From: RGIG4608 sp045631445
GTDB taxonomy: Bacteria > Bacillota > Clostridia > Oscillospirales > CAG-272
DNA length: 57,333 nucleotides
Assembly (NCBI GenBank): GCA_045631445.1
Contig: JAZQUS010000039.1
Coordinates: forward strand, 1 to 57,333
Direction of reading: 5' to 3'
This document shows, in pieces, positions 7,605 to 15,221 of the stretch; position 1 is the stretch's first letter; each line of letters opens with the position of its first letter. Made by a program: the position numbers and the translations under genes. The notes beneath the pieces were generated by a model, which worked only from the letters and a program-made list of their open reading frames with translations, ran no database searches and was not told the DNA's origin.

Positions 7605-10436
7605 ATGAAATTTAAAAATCCATTTAAAATAATTAAAAGTAATGAAAAACTACTTTCTATAAAAACGGAATACGGTTATCTTACCAATGCATTTTTCATT
7701 CCCGCAATGATAATGCTTGCAATTTACTTTGCATTTGGACATAAGCCACTTGGTGATTTAAGTGTCCTCACACTCGACCTCAACGCGCAATACGTTTACT
7801 TTTATGAGGCACTCCGTGAGTTTTTACACGGCGATGCTTCACTTCTCTATTCGTTCTCGCGTTCACTTGGCGGTGAGTTTATGGGAATTTATGCCTACTA
7901 TATAGCAAGCCCGCTTTCGTATATAGTTGCTCTATTTCCAAAGTCTATGATGCTCTATGCTCTTTTGACCATCATCGTTATTAAAATTGGACTTTGCGGA
8001 CTTTCATTCGGCTTCTATCTTCACAAGCAGGGCAAATGCGAAAACAAGAACAATATCATTTTGTTTGCAACAATGTACGCCCTCTCTGCCTACGCAATAA
8101 CATATCAAAACAACATAATGTGGCTTGACGGATTATTCCTTCTCCCCATTCTCACATATGCAATTGAACAACTTATCAAAAAAGGAAAAATCGTGCTTTA
8201 TATCGCCGTTTTGGCACTCGTTATGATGAGCCACTACTACATCGGCTATATGATGTGCTGGTACACGCTTTTCTGCTTCTTCTTCACTTATTTCAAGGAT
8301 AGTGATAGAAGCATCATCAATCCAAAAGGTGAAAAGCACCATTTCCTGAAATCCTTTGCAAGAATAGGCGTCGGCACAGCGGTTGGACTTGGAATGGCGG
8401 CGTTTATTATAGGTGCGGCTTACTATTCGCTTCAATTTGGCAAAAACGAATTTTCAAAACCAAATTGGGATATGGTTGCAAATTTTGATTTCTTCGATCT
8501 TTTCCCAAAGCTTCTTCCCGGTTCTTATGATACTGTAATGCACGAGGGACTCCCTCTTCTCTATAGCGGTGTCCTCACCCTCTTTATGTTACCAATTTTC
8601 GTAATGGCAAAGCGCGTTCCATCTCGCGAAAAAATATTCTACGGTGCGTTCTCATTTCTTTTCGTGCTTATTATGGCAATGAATCCCACCGATCTTGTAA
8701 TGCACGGATTCCAAGAGCCTAACTGCTTAAACTACCGTTATAGCTTTATTGTAATTTTCTTGATGCTTATAATGGCATATAAAGCTTTCTGCGAAATTGA
8801 AGAGCATTCTCCAAAGAAAATTTTCGCAACGGGTGCTTGTGTAATCACTCTACTCCTCATAGCACAGAAAATGGAATTTCCCAACTTCGTTCTACAAGAT
8901 AAAGATGAATACAAATATGGCTTTATTGCAAACAAGCTTCCATTTTTGTGGGTTATTGTTTTCTCAATCATAGCAATTTTTGCAATCGGTGCAATACTAT
9001 GCTACCTCATCAAATCACAAAATAAAAAACGCATGGCTCAAATTCTTTTCGTTGCAATATGTATTGAGCTTTTTGTAAATGGAGTTGTGCTTTTTGCCTC
9101 TATGCGATACAATATAGGTTGGGGTACTTATTCATCATATTACGATTACTTTAAAGAATTAACTCCCATCGTCGAAACTGTTCAAAATCAAGATAAAACC
9201 TTCTATCGTTCCGAAAAAACAACTCACCGTTGTACAAACGATAATATGGCACTTAACATTAAAGGCTTTTCAAACTCAACCTCAACTCTCAATCAAAAAG
9301 CTATCGATCTCATCGAGTATCTTGGTATATACGCAGATGCGCATTGGACACAATACCTTGGCTCAACTGCACTCGTAGATGCAATCTTCGGAGTTAAATA
9401 CATTTATTCTGCAAAGGAAAATCCATATAGCAATGAAACTCTTGCCCAAAACGGTTTTATGGATAAATATTTTGAAAAGGTTGCAGAGGACGATAATTAT
9501 TTCGCATATAAAAACCCTTACGCATTAGGCCTTGCCTTTGGCGTAAGTGATGCAATCAAAAATCTTGAAACAACGCTTTCCTATGACTATAAAGTAGAAG
9601 AAGGGCTCAAAAATCCCTTCGAGGTACAAAATCTTTTATTGAATACTCTCCTTGGCAACGATGAAGAAAATTCCATTGATTTCTTCACTCCAATCAAATT
9701 AAGTAAAGGCACAGAAATAATCGGTAGCCTTGGTACGATTGGCGGAAGTATGGAATATTCCTCGACCTCGTCCGATCCAACGGAAGAAAATTTGGAATTC
9801 AAATTTAAAGTAAAGAAAAGCGGCCCCCTCTATCTCTTCTTACCCACAGGATATGAAAGATCATTCACAATGAGCGTTAATGGTGAGCATTACGTTCAAA
9901 GCAGCAACTATTCAAGAATTATTTGCTTGGGATATAGAGAAGCAGGTGAGGAAATGAGCATAAAATTCAAGCTTGATGAAGGAAAGCTCTATTTCTTCAA
10001 AAATACAAATTATCTATATACACTCGATATGGATGAATTTGAACATGCAATCGAAAATCTTGCAAAAACGAATCTCGTAACCACTGAAAAATCAACTGAT
10101 GACAATATTTTTGGTTCTATTACCACATACGAAAACAACAAAACTATTATGACAACCATTCCCTACGATGCAGGATGGAAGGTTTATGTTGATGGGAAAC
10201 AGGTTGAAACATACTCAATCTACGGTGACTCACTCATGGCGTTCGATATTGACAACGCAGGTGATCACGAAATCGAATTCAAGTATATGCCTAAAATTTA
10301 TGTTGTAGGTGGTATTATTTCAGGTATTTCAACCGTTCTCTTTGCGGGAATTTGGATTTTAGAATCAAGAAAAAGCAAAAAGGAAGTTGTTTCAGTAACA
10401 AAAAACAATGAAGAAGAAACAGAAGGAGAAAACTGA
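7605..10436 (+). CDS. YfhO family multi-spanning membrane protein
   Basis: This 943-residue protein has about twelve hydrophobic segments over residues 25-515, a large extracytoplasmic part (about 520-905), one more membrane segment (VVGGIISGISTVLFAGIWIL) and a charged tail. This is the YfhO architecture. YfhO-type proteins are GT-C-like and are implicated in adding sugars to lipoteichoic or other surface polymers. Early motifs such as DLNAQYVYFYEALR, with an acidic residue after the first helix, fit a GT-C catalytic loop. The ATG follows AGGAG. The stop overlaps the ruvA start (TGATG), so the two genes are coupled although unrelated in function. Confidence 0.88.
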   Translation: MKFKNPFKIIKSNEKLLSIKTEYGYLTNAFFIPAMIMLAIYFAFGHKPLGDLSVLTLDLNAQYVYFYEALREFLHGDASLLYSFSRSLGGEFMGIYAYYIASPLSYIVALFPKSMMLYALLTIIVIKIGLCGLSFGFYLHKQGKCENKNNIILFATMYALSAYAITYQNNIMWLDGLFLLPILTYAIEQLIKKGKIVLYIAVLALVMMSHYYIGYMMCWYTLFCFFFTYFKDSDRSIINPKGEKHHFLKSFARIGVGTAVGLGMAAFIIGAAYYSLQFGKNEFSKPNWDMVANFDFFDLFPKLLPGSYDTVMHEGLPLLYSGVLTLFMLPIFVMAKRVPSREKIFYGAFSFLFVLIMAMNPTDLVMHGFQEPNCLNYRYSFIVIFLMLIMAYKAFCEIEEHSPKKIFATGACVITLLLIAQKMEFPNFVLQDKDEYKYGFIANKLPFLWVIVFSIIAIFAIGAILCYLIKSQNKKRMAQILFVAICIELFVNGVVLFASMRYNIGWGTYSSYYDYFKELTPIVETVQNQDKTFYRSEKTTHRCTNDNMALNIKGFSNSTSTLNQKAIDLIEYLGIYADAHWTQYLGSTALVDAIFGVKYIYSAKENPYSNETLAQNGFMDKYFEKVAEDDNYFAYKNPYALGLAFGVSDAIKNLETTLSYDYKVEEGLKNPFEVQNLLLNTLLGNDEENSIDFFTPIKLSKGTEIIGSLGTIGGSMEYSSTSSDPTEENLEFKFKVKKSGPLYLFLPTGYERSFTMSVNGEHYVQSSNYSRIICLGYREAGEEMSIKFKLDEGKLYFFKNTNYLYTLDMDEFEHAIENLAKTNLVTTEKSTDDNIFGSITTYENNKTIMTTIPYDAGWKVYVDGKQVETYSIYGDSLMAFDIDNAGDHEIEFKYMPKIYVVGGIISGISTVLFAGIWILESRKSKKEVVSVTKNNEEETEGEN

Positions 10437-11074
10437 TGTTTTATTACATTGAAGGCAAGCTTGCCCACCTTGATTATGGCTTTGCCGTTGTAGATGCTAA
10501 CGGTGTTGGCTATAAATTAACAATAACACAAACGACCTATGAGGCAATGCCACCTCACCTCTCGGTGAGTGAAGCGCCCATAGTTCGTCTTTATACCTAT
10601 ATGGCAGTTCGTGAGGACGGAATTGAGCTTTTTGGCTTCGCAAGTGAAAGTGAGCTTGAGGCATTCAAGCTTCTAATCACTGTATCGGGCGTTGGTCCCA
10701 AGGCAGCCACTGCCATCTTGTCCTTGTTCACGCCCGATAAGCTCTTTATCACGATTATGAATGAAGACACAAAGGCAATTTCAAAGGCAAACGGAATAGG
10801 CGCCAAAACCGCCGCAAGAATTATTCTTGAACTTAAAGACAAGGTTTCAAAAACTTATAGTGAAAGTGTTCCTACAGCTCAAAACACATCTTCAACGAAT
10901 GTTTCCGTACCTGCAGGAAGCTCAAAGCTTTCTGATGCACAAAGTGCCCTTTTGGTGCTTGGTTACACCAAAAGTGAGGTTGTTGCCGCTCTTCGCGGAG
11001 TTGAACTTGCAGGTAAAGATACGGATGATATTATCCGTATTGCACTTAAAAATCTTAGTAAATTTGGAGGGTAA
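10436..11074 (+). CDS. ruvA: Holliday junction branch migration protein RuvA
   Basis: This 212-residue protein has an N-terminal OB-like domain (MFYYIEGKLAHLDYGFAVVD), tandem helix-hairpin-helix motifs (VSGVGPKAATAILS and ANGIGAKTAARIILELKDK) and the C-terminal RuvB-contact domain after a Ser/Thr-rich linker. RuvA tetramers bind the four-way junction and load RuvB. The ATG at 10436 overlaps the upstream stop codon by one base. ruvB follows after 4 nt. Confidence 0.96.
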   Translation: MFYYIEGKLAHLDYGFAVVDANGVGYKLTITQTTYEAMPPHLSVSEAPIVRLYTYMAVREDGIELFGFASESELEAFKLLITVSGVGPKAATAILSLFTPDKLFITIMNEDTKAISKANGIGAKTAARIILELKDKVSKTYSESVPTAQNTSSTNVSVPAGSSKLSDAQSALLVLGYTKSEVVAALRGVELAGKDTDDIIRIALKNLSKFGG

Positions 11075-11078
11075 ATAA

Positions 11079-12146
11079 ATGCGTTACGAAGAAGATTTTG
11101 ATTTTGAAAATAGCTATGAAGAACGCGCAGTTTCCCCTTCTATGACAGGTGACGACGCGCGCGAAAACGAGCTTCGTCCCCAAAGCATTGAAGAATATAT
11201 CGGTCAGGAAAAAGCAAAGGAAAACCTCAAAATATATATTGAAGCAGCAAAGCTTCGTTCCGATGCTCTTGACCACGTGCTTCTCTATGGCCCTCCCGGT
11301 CTTGGTAAAACAACTCTTTCCCATATCATCGCAAATGAGATGGGAGTGAACATTAAAATCACATCCGGCCCCGCCATCGAAAAGCAGGGTGACCTTGTTG
11401 CAATTCTCACAGGACTTGAAAACGGTGACGTGCTTTTCATTGACGAAATCCACCGTCTTTCCCGTTCTATTGAAGAAGTGCTCTATCCCGCAATGGAGGA
11501 CTATTCCGTTGACATCATCATCGGTAAAGGTCCTGCGGCAAGAAGCATTCGAATTGATTTGCCCAAGTTCACACTCGTTGGAGCAACAACACGCGCAGGC
11601 CAGCTCACAAGCCCCCTTCGTGATAGATTTGGTGTTCTTTTAAAGCTCGAGCTTTACACCCCCGAGGAGCTTTCTACGATCGTTAAAAGAAGTGCAAAAA
11701 TTCTCGGCATTAGTATTACTGAGGACGGCGCACTTGAAATCGCAAGTCGTTCACGTGGTACACCTCGTATTGCCAACCGACTTTTAAAAAGAGTTCGCGA
11801 CTTTGCAATCGTTATGGGAGATGGAATTATCAACTGCGAAATTGCAAGATATGCTCTTCAAAAGCTCGAAATCGACGAGCTCGGTCTTGATAGTCTTGAT
11901 AGACGTATGCTTGAAACGATTATCCGCTTCTATAACGGCGGTCCCGTTGGTCTTGACACAATCGCGGCAACAATCGGTGAAGAAGCAATCACTATAGAGG
12001 ATGTTTGCGAACCATATCTCTTGCAAATCGGCTTCCTCTCCCGTACACCTAAAGGACGTTGCGTAACCCCTCTTGCTTATGAACACCTCGGTATTCCCTA
12101 CCGTGCAAATAGCAAAGTAGATGCAAATCAAACCACAATAATTTAA
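11079..12146 (+). CDS. ruvB: Holliday junction branch migration ATPase RuvB
   Basis: This 355-residue AAA+ motor has Walker A GPPGLGKT (71-78), Walker B and following DEIHRL (about 122-127), sensor TTRAG, arginine-finger region PLRDRFG and a C-terminal winged helix (GPVGLDTIAATIGE). It pumps DNA through the RuvA-bound junction. It ends the rightward operon and is followed by a strong inverted repeat shared with the convergent coat-protein genes. Confidence 0.97.
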   Translation: MRYEEDFDFENSYEERAVSPSMTGDDARENELRPQSIEEYIGQEKAKENLKIYIEAAKLRSDALDHVLLYGPPGLGKTTLSHIIANEMGVNIKITSGPAIEKQGDLVAILTGLENGDVLFIDEIHRLSRSIEEVLYPAMEDYSVDIIIGKGPAARSIRIDLPKFTLVGATTRAGQLTSPLRDRFGVLLKLELYTPEELSTIVKRSAKILGISITEDGALEIASRSRGTPRIANRLLKRVRDFAIVMGDGIINCEIARYALQKLEIDELGLDSLDRRMLETIIRFYNGGPVGLDTIAATIGEEAITIEDVCEPYLLQIGFLSRTPKGRCVTPLAYEHLGIPYRANSKVDANQTTII

Positions 12147-12150
12147 CACA

Positions 12151-12179
12151 AAACCGCTTGGTAAAAAACCAAGCGGTTT
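12151..12179. terminator. Bidirectional terminator between ruvB and coat genes
   Basis: Twelve-base arms AAACCGCTTGGT (12151-12162) and ACCAAGCGGTTT (12168-12179) enclose a 5-nt loop, with A-rich and T-rich flanks. It sits 5 nt from both convergent stop codons. Confidence 0.9.
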
Positions 12180-12184
12180 GTTTA

Positions 12185-12442
12185 TTAATTAGTAGAAAAT
12201 TTTTGCTTCAACTGATTAACCTTATCCTGCTGAGCCATCTCGGGCGCGTACCAGCCCTTCTCTTTCATCTTGCTATAAATTTGATTTTGCAATTGCAAAG
12301 ATTTATTCAATGCATTTGAAAAAGACGCAAAAATGTTTTGGTCGCTTGCTTCGATTGCTCCGTGCATATAGAGGTCACATGCTCCTTTTTCAAGAAGGAG
12401 AAGATTCTCCATCACATTTCTGTCGTTTGTTGCTTCGTTCAT
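12185..12442 (-). CDS. CotF-like spore coat protein
   Basis: This 85-residue, mostly helical protein contains LLLLEKGACDLYMHGAIEAS, followed by an amphipathic helix with FSNALNKSLQLQNQIY and a terminal GWYAPE. This is the pattern of short CotF/ferritin-like coat proteins of spore-forming clostridia. The start at 12442 follows AGGAGG; the upstream extension to 12457 contains the ribosome site. It lies 11 nt after a second, related coat gene. Its presence suggests a spore-forming lineage. Confidence 0.7.
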   Translation of the reverse strand: MNEATNDRNVMENLLLLEKGACDLYMHGAIEASDQNIFASFSNALNKSLQLQNQIYSKMKEKGWYAPEMAQQDKVNQLKQKFSTN

Positions 12443-12453
12443 TTTAATCCTCC

Positions 12454-12627
12454 TCAAAGTAATTGATAGAAACCGTTAAAGATTTCACCGTGTTTTTGTG
12501 TTAAATCGGTTACAAGATTTTTCAAATCTCCATCCTGAAGTTGTGCAGAACACTCCTGACACTTCGTCTTAAAATACTTTTCGTGACCGAGTGCATCCTC
12601 AATGTAAAGTAGTTCCTTATTCGTCAT
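12454..12627 (-). CDS. Short CotF-like coat protein
   Basis: This 57-residue protein contains LLYIEDALGHEKYF, then CQECSAQLQDGDLKNLV and a final KHGEIFNGFYQLL. It is a single helical hairpin related to the CotF family and to the neighbouring gene. The ATG at 12627 follows GGAAAGGAG. Pairs of such small proteins are common in clostridial spore coats. Confidence 0.65.
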   Translation of the reverse strand: MTNKELLYIEDALGHEKYFKTKCQECSAQLQDGDLKNLVTDLTQKHGEIFNGFYQLL

Positions 12628-12790
12628 TTTTATCAAACTCCTTTCCGTTTGGTAATTTAATTATTGACACAATTATGACGAATATTCAAGTTGCGAAAAA
12701 TAGACTTCACAATCAACTCCACTTTGCATTTTTTTGTATATTTTCGACATTTTTTATCTGCAAAATAATATTTCTGACAAAAAGCTACAA

Positions 12791-12813
12791 TTTTGCAACT
12801 GCAAGTTGCAAAA
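12791..12813. promoter_or_regulatory. Perfect palindrome upstream of the XRE-GlmM gene (possible operator)
   Basis: TTTTGCAACT (12791-12800) and AGTTGCAAAA (12804-12813) form 10-base arms around GCA. The site lies 28 nt upstream of the minus-35 box at 12841. A related half site, AGTTGCGAAAA, occurs near 12690 on the same strand, closer to the coat-gene starts. The assignment as an operator is inference. Confidence 0.45.
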
Positions 12814-12840
12814 AATTCAAAGAAAAGTTGATAGAAACTG

Positions 12841-12869
12841 TTGCATTTTTGTGATATATTTAGTATAAT
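12841..12869 (+). promoter_or_regulatory. Promoter of the XRE-GlmM gene
   Basis: TTGCAT (12841-12846), a 17-nt spacer and TATAAT (12864-12869). It lies 42 nt upstream of the start codon at 12911, with an AAGGAG ribosome site at about 12897. Confidence 0.75.
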
Positions 12870-12910
12870 GAGTATAGAAATATACATTATTATATTAAGG
12901 AGATTTTTCT

Positions 12911-14530
12911 ATGACGATAGGACAAAAAATAATCGCACTCCGTAACAGTATGGGCATCTCCCAAGAAAAGCTCGCGGAGCTTCTTAACGTTTCTCGTCAA
13001 TCCATTTCAAAATGGGAGATGGATCACTCAGTTCCTCAAATTGATAAAATTTTGCAGCTTTCAGAGATTTTTATGATCTCCTGTGACGACCTGCTTCGCG
13101 ATGAAGTTGAACTTCGCAGAACAATAACCGCACCACTCACAAATAAGTATTTTGGCACAGACGGTTTCCGCGGTGAAGCAAACGTCAATTTGACTTCAAT
13201 GCACGCATATAAAATCGGACGCTTTCTCGGTTGGTACTATTCCCTTCAGCTTCAGGGTGAAGACAGAGGTACAAGACGTCCTAAAATCGTTATCGGTAAG
13301 GATACACGTCGCTCAAGCTATATGCTCGAGTATGCAATCGCATCGGGTATTGCAACATCGGGAGCGGACGCATATATTCTTCACGTTACAACAACCCCAA
13401 GTGTTTCCTACATTACAAGAATGGACGGATTTGATTGCGGTATTATGATTACCGCTTCGCATAACCCATTCCATGACAATGGAATTAAGGTAATTAACCG
13501 ATACGGTGAAAAACTTGATGACGAAACCACCGCGCTTATCGAAGCATATCTCGACGGAAATCTCGGTTTGCTTGGAATTAAGGGTGATGATCTTCCCTTG
13601 GCAGTTGGTGATAAAATCGGTAGCATTCACGACCACGTTAGTGGAAGAAACAGATACATTGGTTATCTCATTTCAGTTGCTTCCAACTCATACAAAAAGC
13701 TCCGCATCGGTCTTGACTGTGCCAACGGTGCCGCTTGGTCTATCGCACGCGCAGTTTTTGGAGCACTCGGTGCGCAAATTTACGTTATCGGTGACGAGCC
13801 CGATGGTCTTAATGTAAACCGTAATTGTGGCTCAACTCATATTGAAAATCTTGCAAAGCTTGTTCGCGAAAAGCATCTTGACGTAGGTTTTGCATTTGAT
13901 GGTGACTGTGATAGATGTCTTGCAGTTGACGAAAACGGCAATATTGTTGACGGAGATAAAATTATGTATCTTCTTGCGAAGCGTCTTAAGGCTCGCGGAA
14001 TGCTCAATGATAACACCCTTGTTGCGACTGTGATGTCAAATAGCGGATTTGTAGCATCTCTTAATAAAATTGGAATTAAATGCGTTCAAACCAAAGTTGG
14101 TGACCGCTTCGTTTACGAATGTATGCAAGAAAAGGATTATTCCATCGGCGGTGAGCAATCAGGACATATCATTATGAGAAAATACGCGACCACAGGTGAC
14201 GGACTTTTAACCGCCATTATGGTAACTGAAGAAATTTGCGATAGCAAATCTACTCTTTCCGCGCTCGTTAAGGACGTTATGGTTTATCCTCAATATTTAA
14301 AGAATGTTCGCGTAATTGACAAAGATGCTGCTATGAATGACAAAGATGTTCTTGCAAGTGTAAAGGAAGCCGAAGCACTCATAAACGGAAACGGACGCGT
14401 GCTTCTTCGTCCAAGCGGAACTGAACCGCTCATTCGCGTGATGGTTGAGGCAGAAACTGAAGAGAAATGTCACGAATATGCAGATATTATTGTTAAAGCA
14501 ATTATTGAAGGAGGTCATGCGGTTGAATAA
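12911..14530 (+). CDS. glmM: Phosphoglucosamine mutase with fused N-terminal XRE helix-turn-helix
   Basis: GlmM converts glucosamine-6-phosphate to glucosamine-1-phosphate for UDP-GlcNAc and peptidoglycan. The 539-residue protein is about 75-90 residues longer than usual. Residues 1-62 are an XRE-type helix-turn-helix (ISQEKLAELLNVSRQSISKWE). The enzyme begins near residue 79 with KYFGTDGFRGEAN, the normal GlmM N-terminus. The active-site serine is S183 in TASHNP, the metal loop is DGDCDR (330-335), the sugar loop GGEQSG (413-418) and the phosphate loop RPSGTEPLIRVM (500-511). All are intact, so it should be active. Only the start at 12911 has a promoter and a strong ribosome site, so the fusion looks genuine. 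Its role could be autoregulation by sugar-phosphate flux, which is inference. Confidence 0.9.
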   Translation: MTIGQKIIALRNSMGISQEKLAELLNVSRQSISKWEMDHSVPQIDKILQLSEIFMISCDDLLRDEVELRRTITAPLTNKYFGTDGFRGEANVNLTSMHAYKIGRFLGWYYSLQLQGEDRGTRRPKIVIGKDTRRSSYMLEYAIASGIATSGADAYILHVTTTPSVSYITRMDGFDCGIMITASHNPFHDNGIKVINRYGEKLDDETTALIEAYLDGNLGLLGIKGDDLPLAVGDKIGSIHDHVSGRNRYIGYLISVASNSYKKLRIGLDCANGAAWSIARAVFGALGAQIYVIGDEPDGLNVNRNCGSTHIENLAKLVREKHLDVGFAFDGDCDRCLAVDENGNIVDGDKIMYLLAKRLKARGMLNDNTLVATVMSNSGFVASLNKIGIKCVQTKVGDRFVYECMQEKDYSIGGEQSGHIIMRKYATTGDGLLTAIMVTEEICDSKSTLSALVKDVMVYPQYLKNVRVIDKDAAMNDKDVLASVKEAEALINGNGRVLLRPSGTEPLIRVMVEAETEEKCHEYADIIVKAIIEGGHAVE

Positions 14531-15185
14531 GCTTGTTAAAACTAAAGACTTGTTTGATTGTACAGTCCCATATCTTACCGACTTTTTTGAAAATAACGAA
14601 TATCCTTGGGAAATGCTGCCCAAAATAAAAGACCTTACAAAAAAGATAATTGCTGAAGGTCTTGAAGGATACACTTTAATTTCGGACGGAGTTCTTGTTG
14701 GTGAAAACGTTAAAATATACCCCACCGCCACAATTGAAGGACCAACTGTTATCGGTTCAGGCACAGAAGTGCGACCTGGAGCATTTATTCGAGGCGGAGT
14801 TATCACAGGAGAAAACTGTGTTATCGGCAATTCAAGTGAATTAAAAAACTGTATTTTGTTGAATAAGGTACAAATACCTCATTACAACTACGTTGGTGAC
14901 TCAATTTTAGGCAACAAAGCGCACACCGGAGCAGGAACTATTTGCTCTAACCTTAAAAGTGACGGCAAAAACGTCGTGGTTCACGGAGATGTTGAATACG
15001 AAACGGGATTGCGCAAAATCGGTGGAATTCTCGGTGACGGCGCAGATGTCGGTTGTGGCTCGGTAATTAATCCCGGCACAGTAATCGGCAAAAACACAAG
15101 TGTTTACCCACTCACTTCCCTTCGCGGAGTTTACCCTGCGGATTGCATTGTTAAATCTCAAAAGGAAATTGTTAAAAGAATATAA
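14517..15185 (+). CDS. GlmU-like left-handed beta-helix acyltransferase homologue
   Basis: This 222-residue protein has hexapeptide repeats (for example VLVGENVKIYPTATIEGPTV, then VIGSGTEVRPGAF) forming a left-handed beta-helix. The later KAHTGAGTICSNLKSDG block resembles the acetyltransferase half of GlmU. There is no uridylyltransferase domain. It overlaps the end of glmM and is probably coupled, so amino-sugar nucleotide metabolism is likely. The ATG at 14517 is only 2 nt from AAGGAGG; a TTG at 14523 has ideal spacing of 8 nt and may be the true start. It could be an acetyltransferase or a pyrophosphorylase regulator. Confidence 0.75.
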   Translation: MRLNKLVKTKDLFDCTVPYLTDFFENNEYPWEMLPKIKDLTKKIIAEGLEGYTLISDGVLVGENVKIYPTATIEGPTVIGSGTEVRPGAFIRGGVITGENCVIGNSSELKNCILLNKVQIPHYNYVGDSILGNKAHTGAGTICSNLKSDGKNVVVHGDVEYETGLRKIGGILGDGADVGCGSVINPGTVIGKNTSVYPLTSLRGVYPADCIVKSQKEIVKRI

Positions 15186-15188
15186 ACA

Positions 15189-15215
15189 AAAATGGCGGTC
15201 GATGACCGCCATTTT
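15189..15215. terminator. Bidirectional terminator
   Basis: AAAATGGCGGTC (15189-15200) and GACCGCCATTTT (15204-15215) pair perfectly around a 3-nt loop, between two convergent genes. Confidence 0.9.
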
Positions 15216-15221
15216 CATATT

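Noticed and set aside
12664..12690. Sporulation sigma-factor promoter upstream of the coat genes
   Set aside because: A CATAATT-like element is present on the minus strand, but no minus-35 element lies at the right spacing, so I did not call it.
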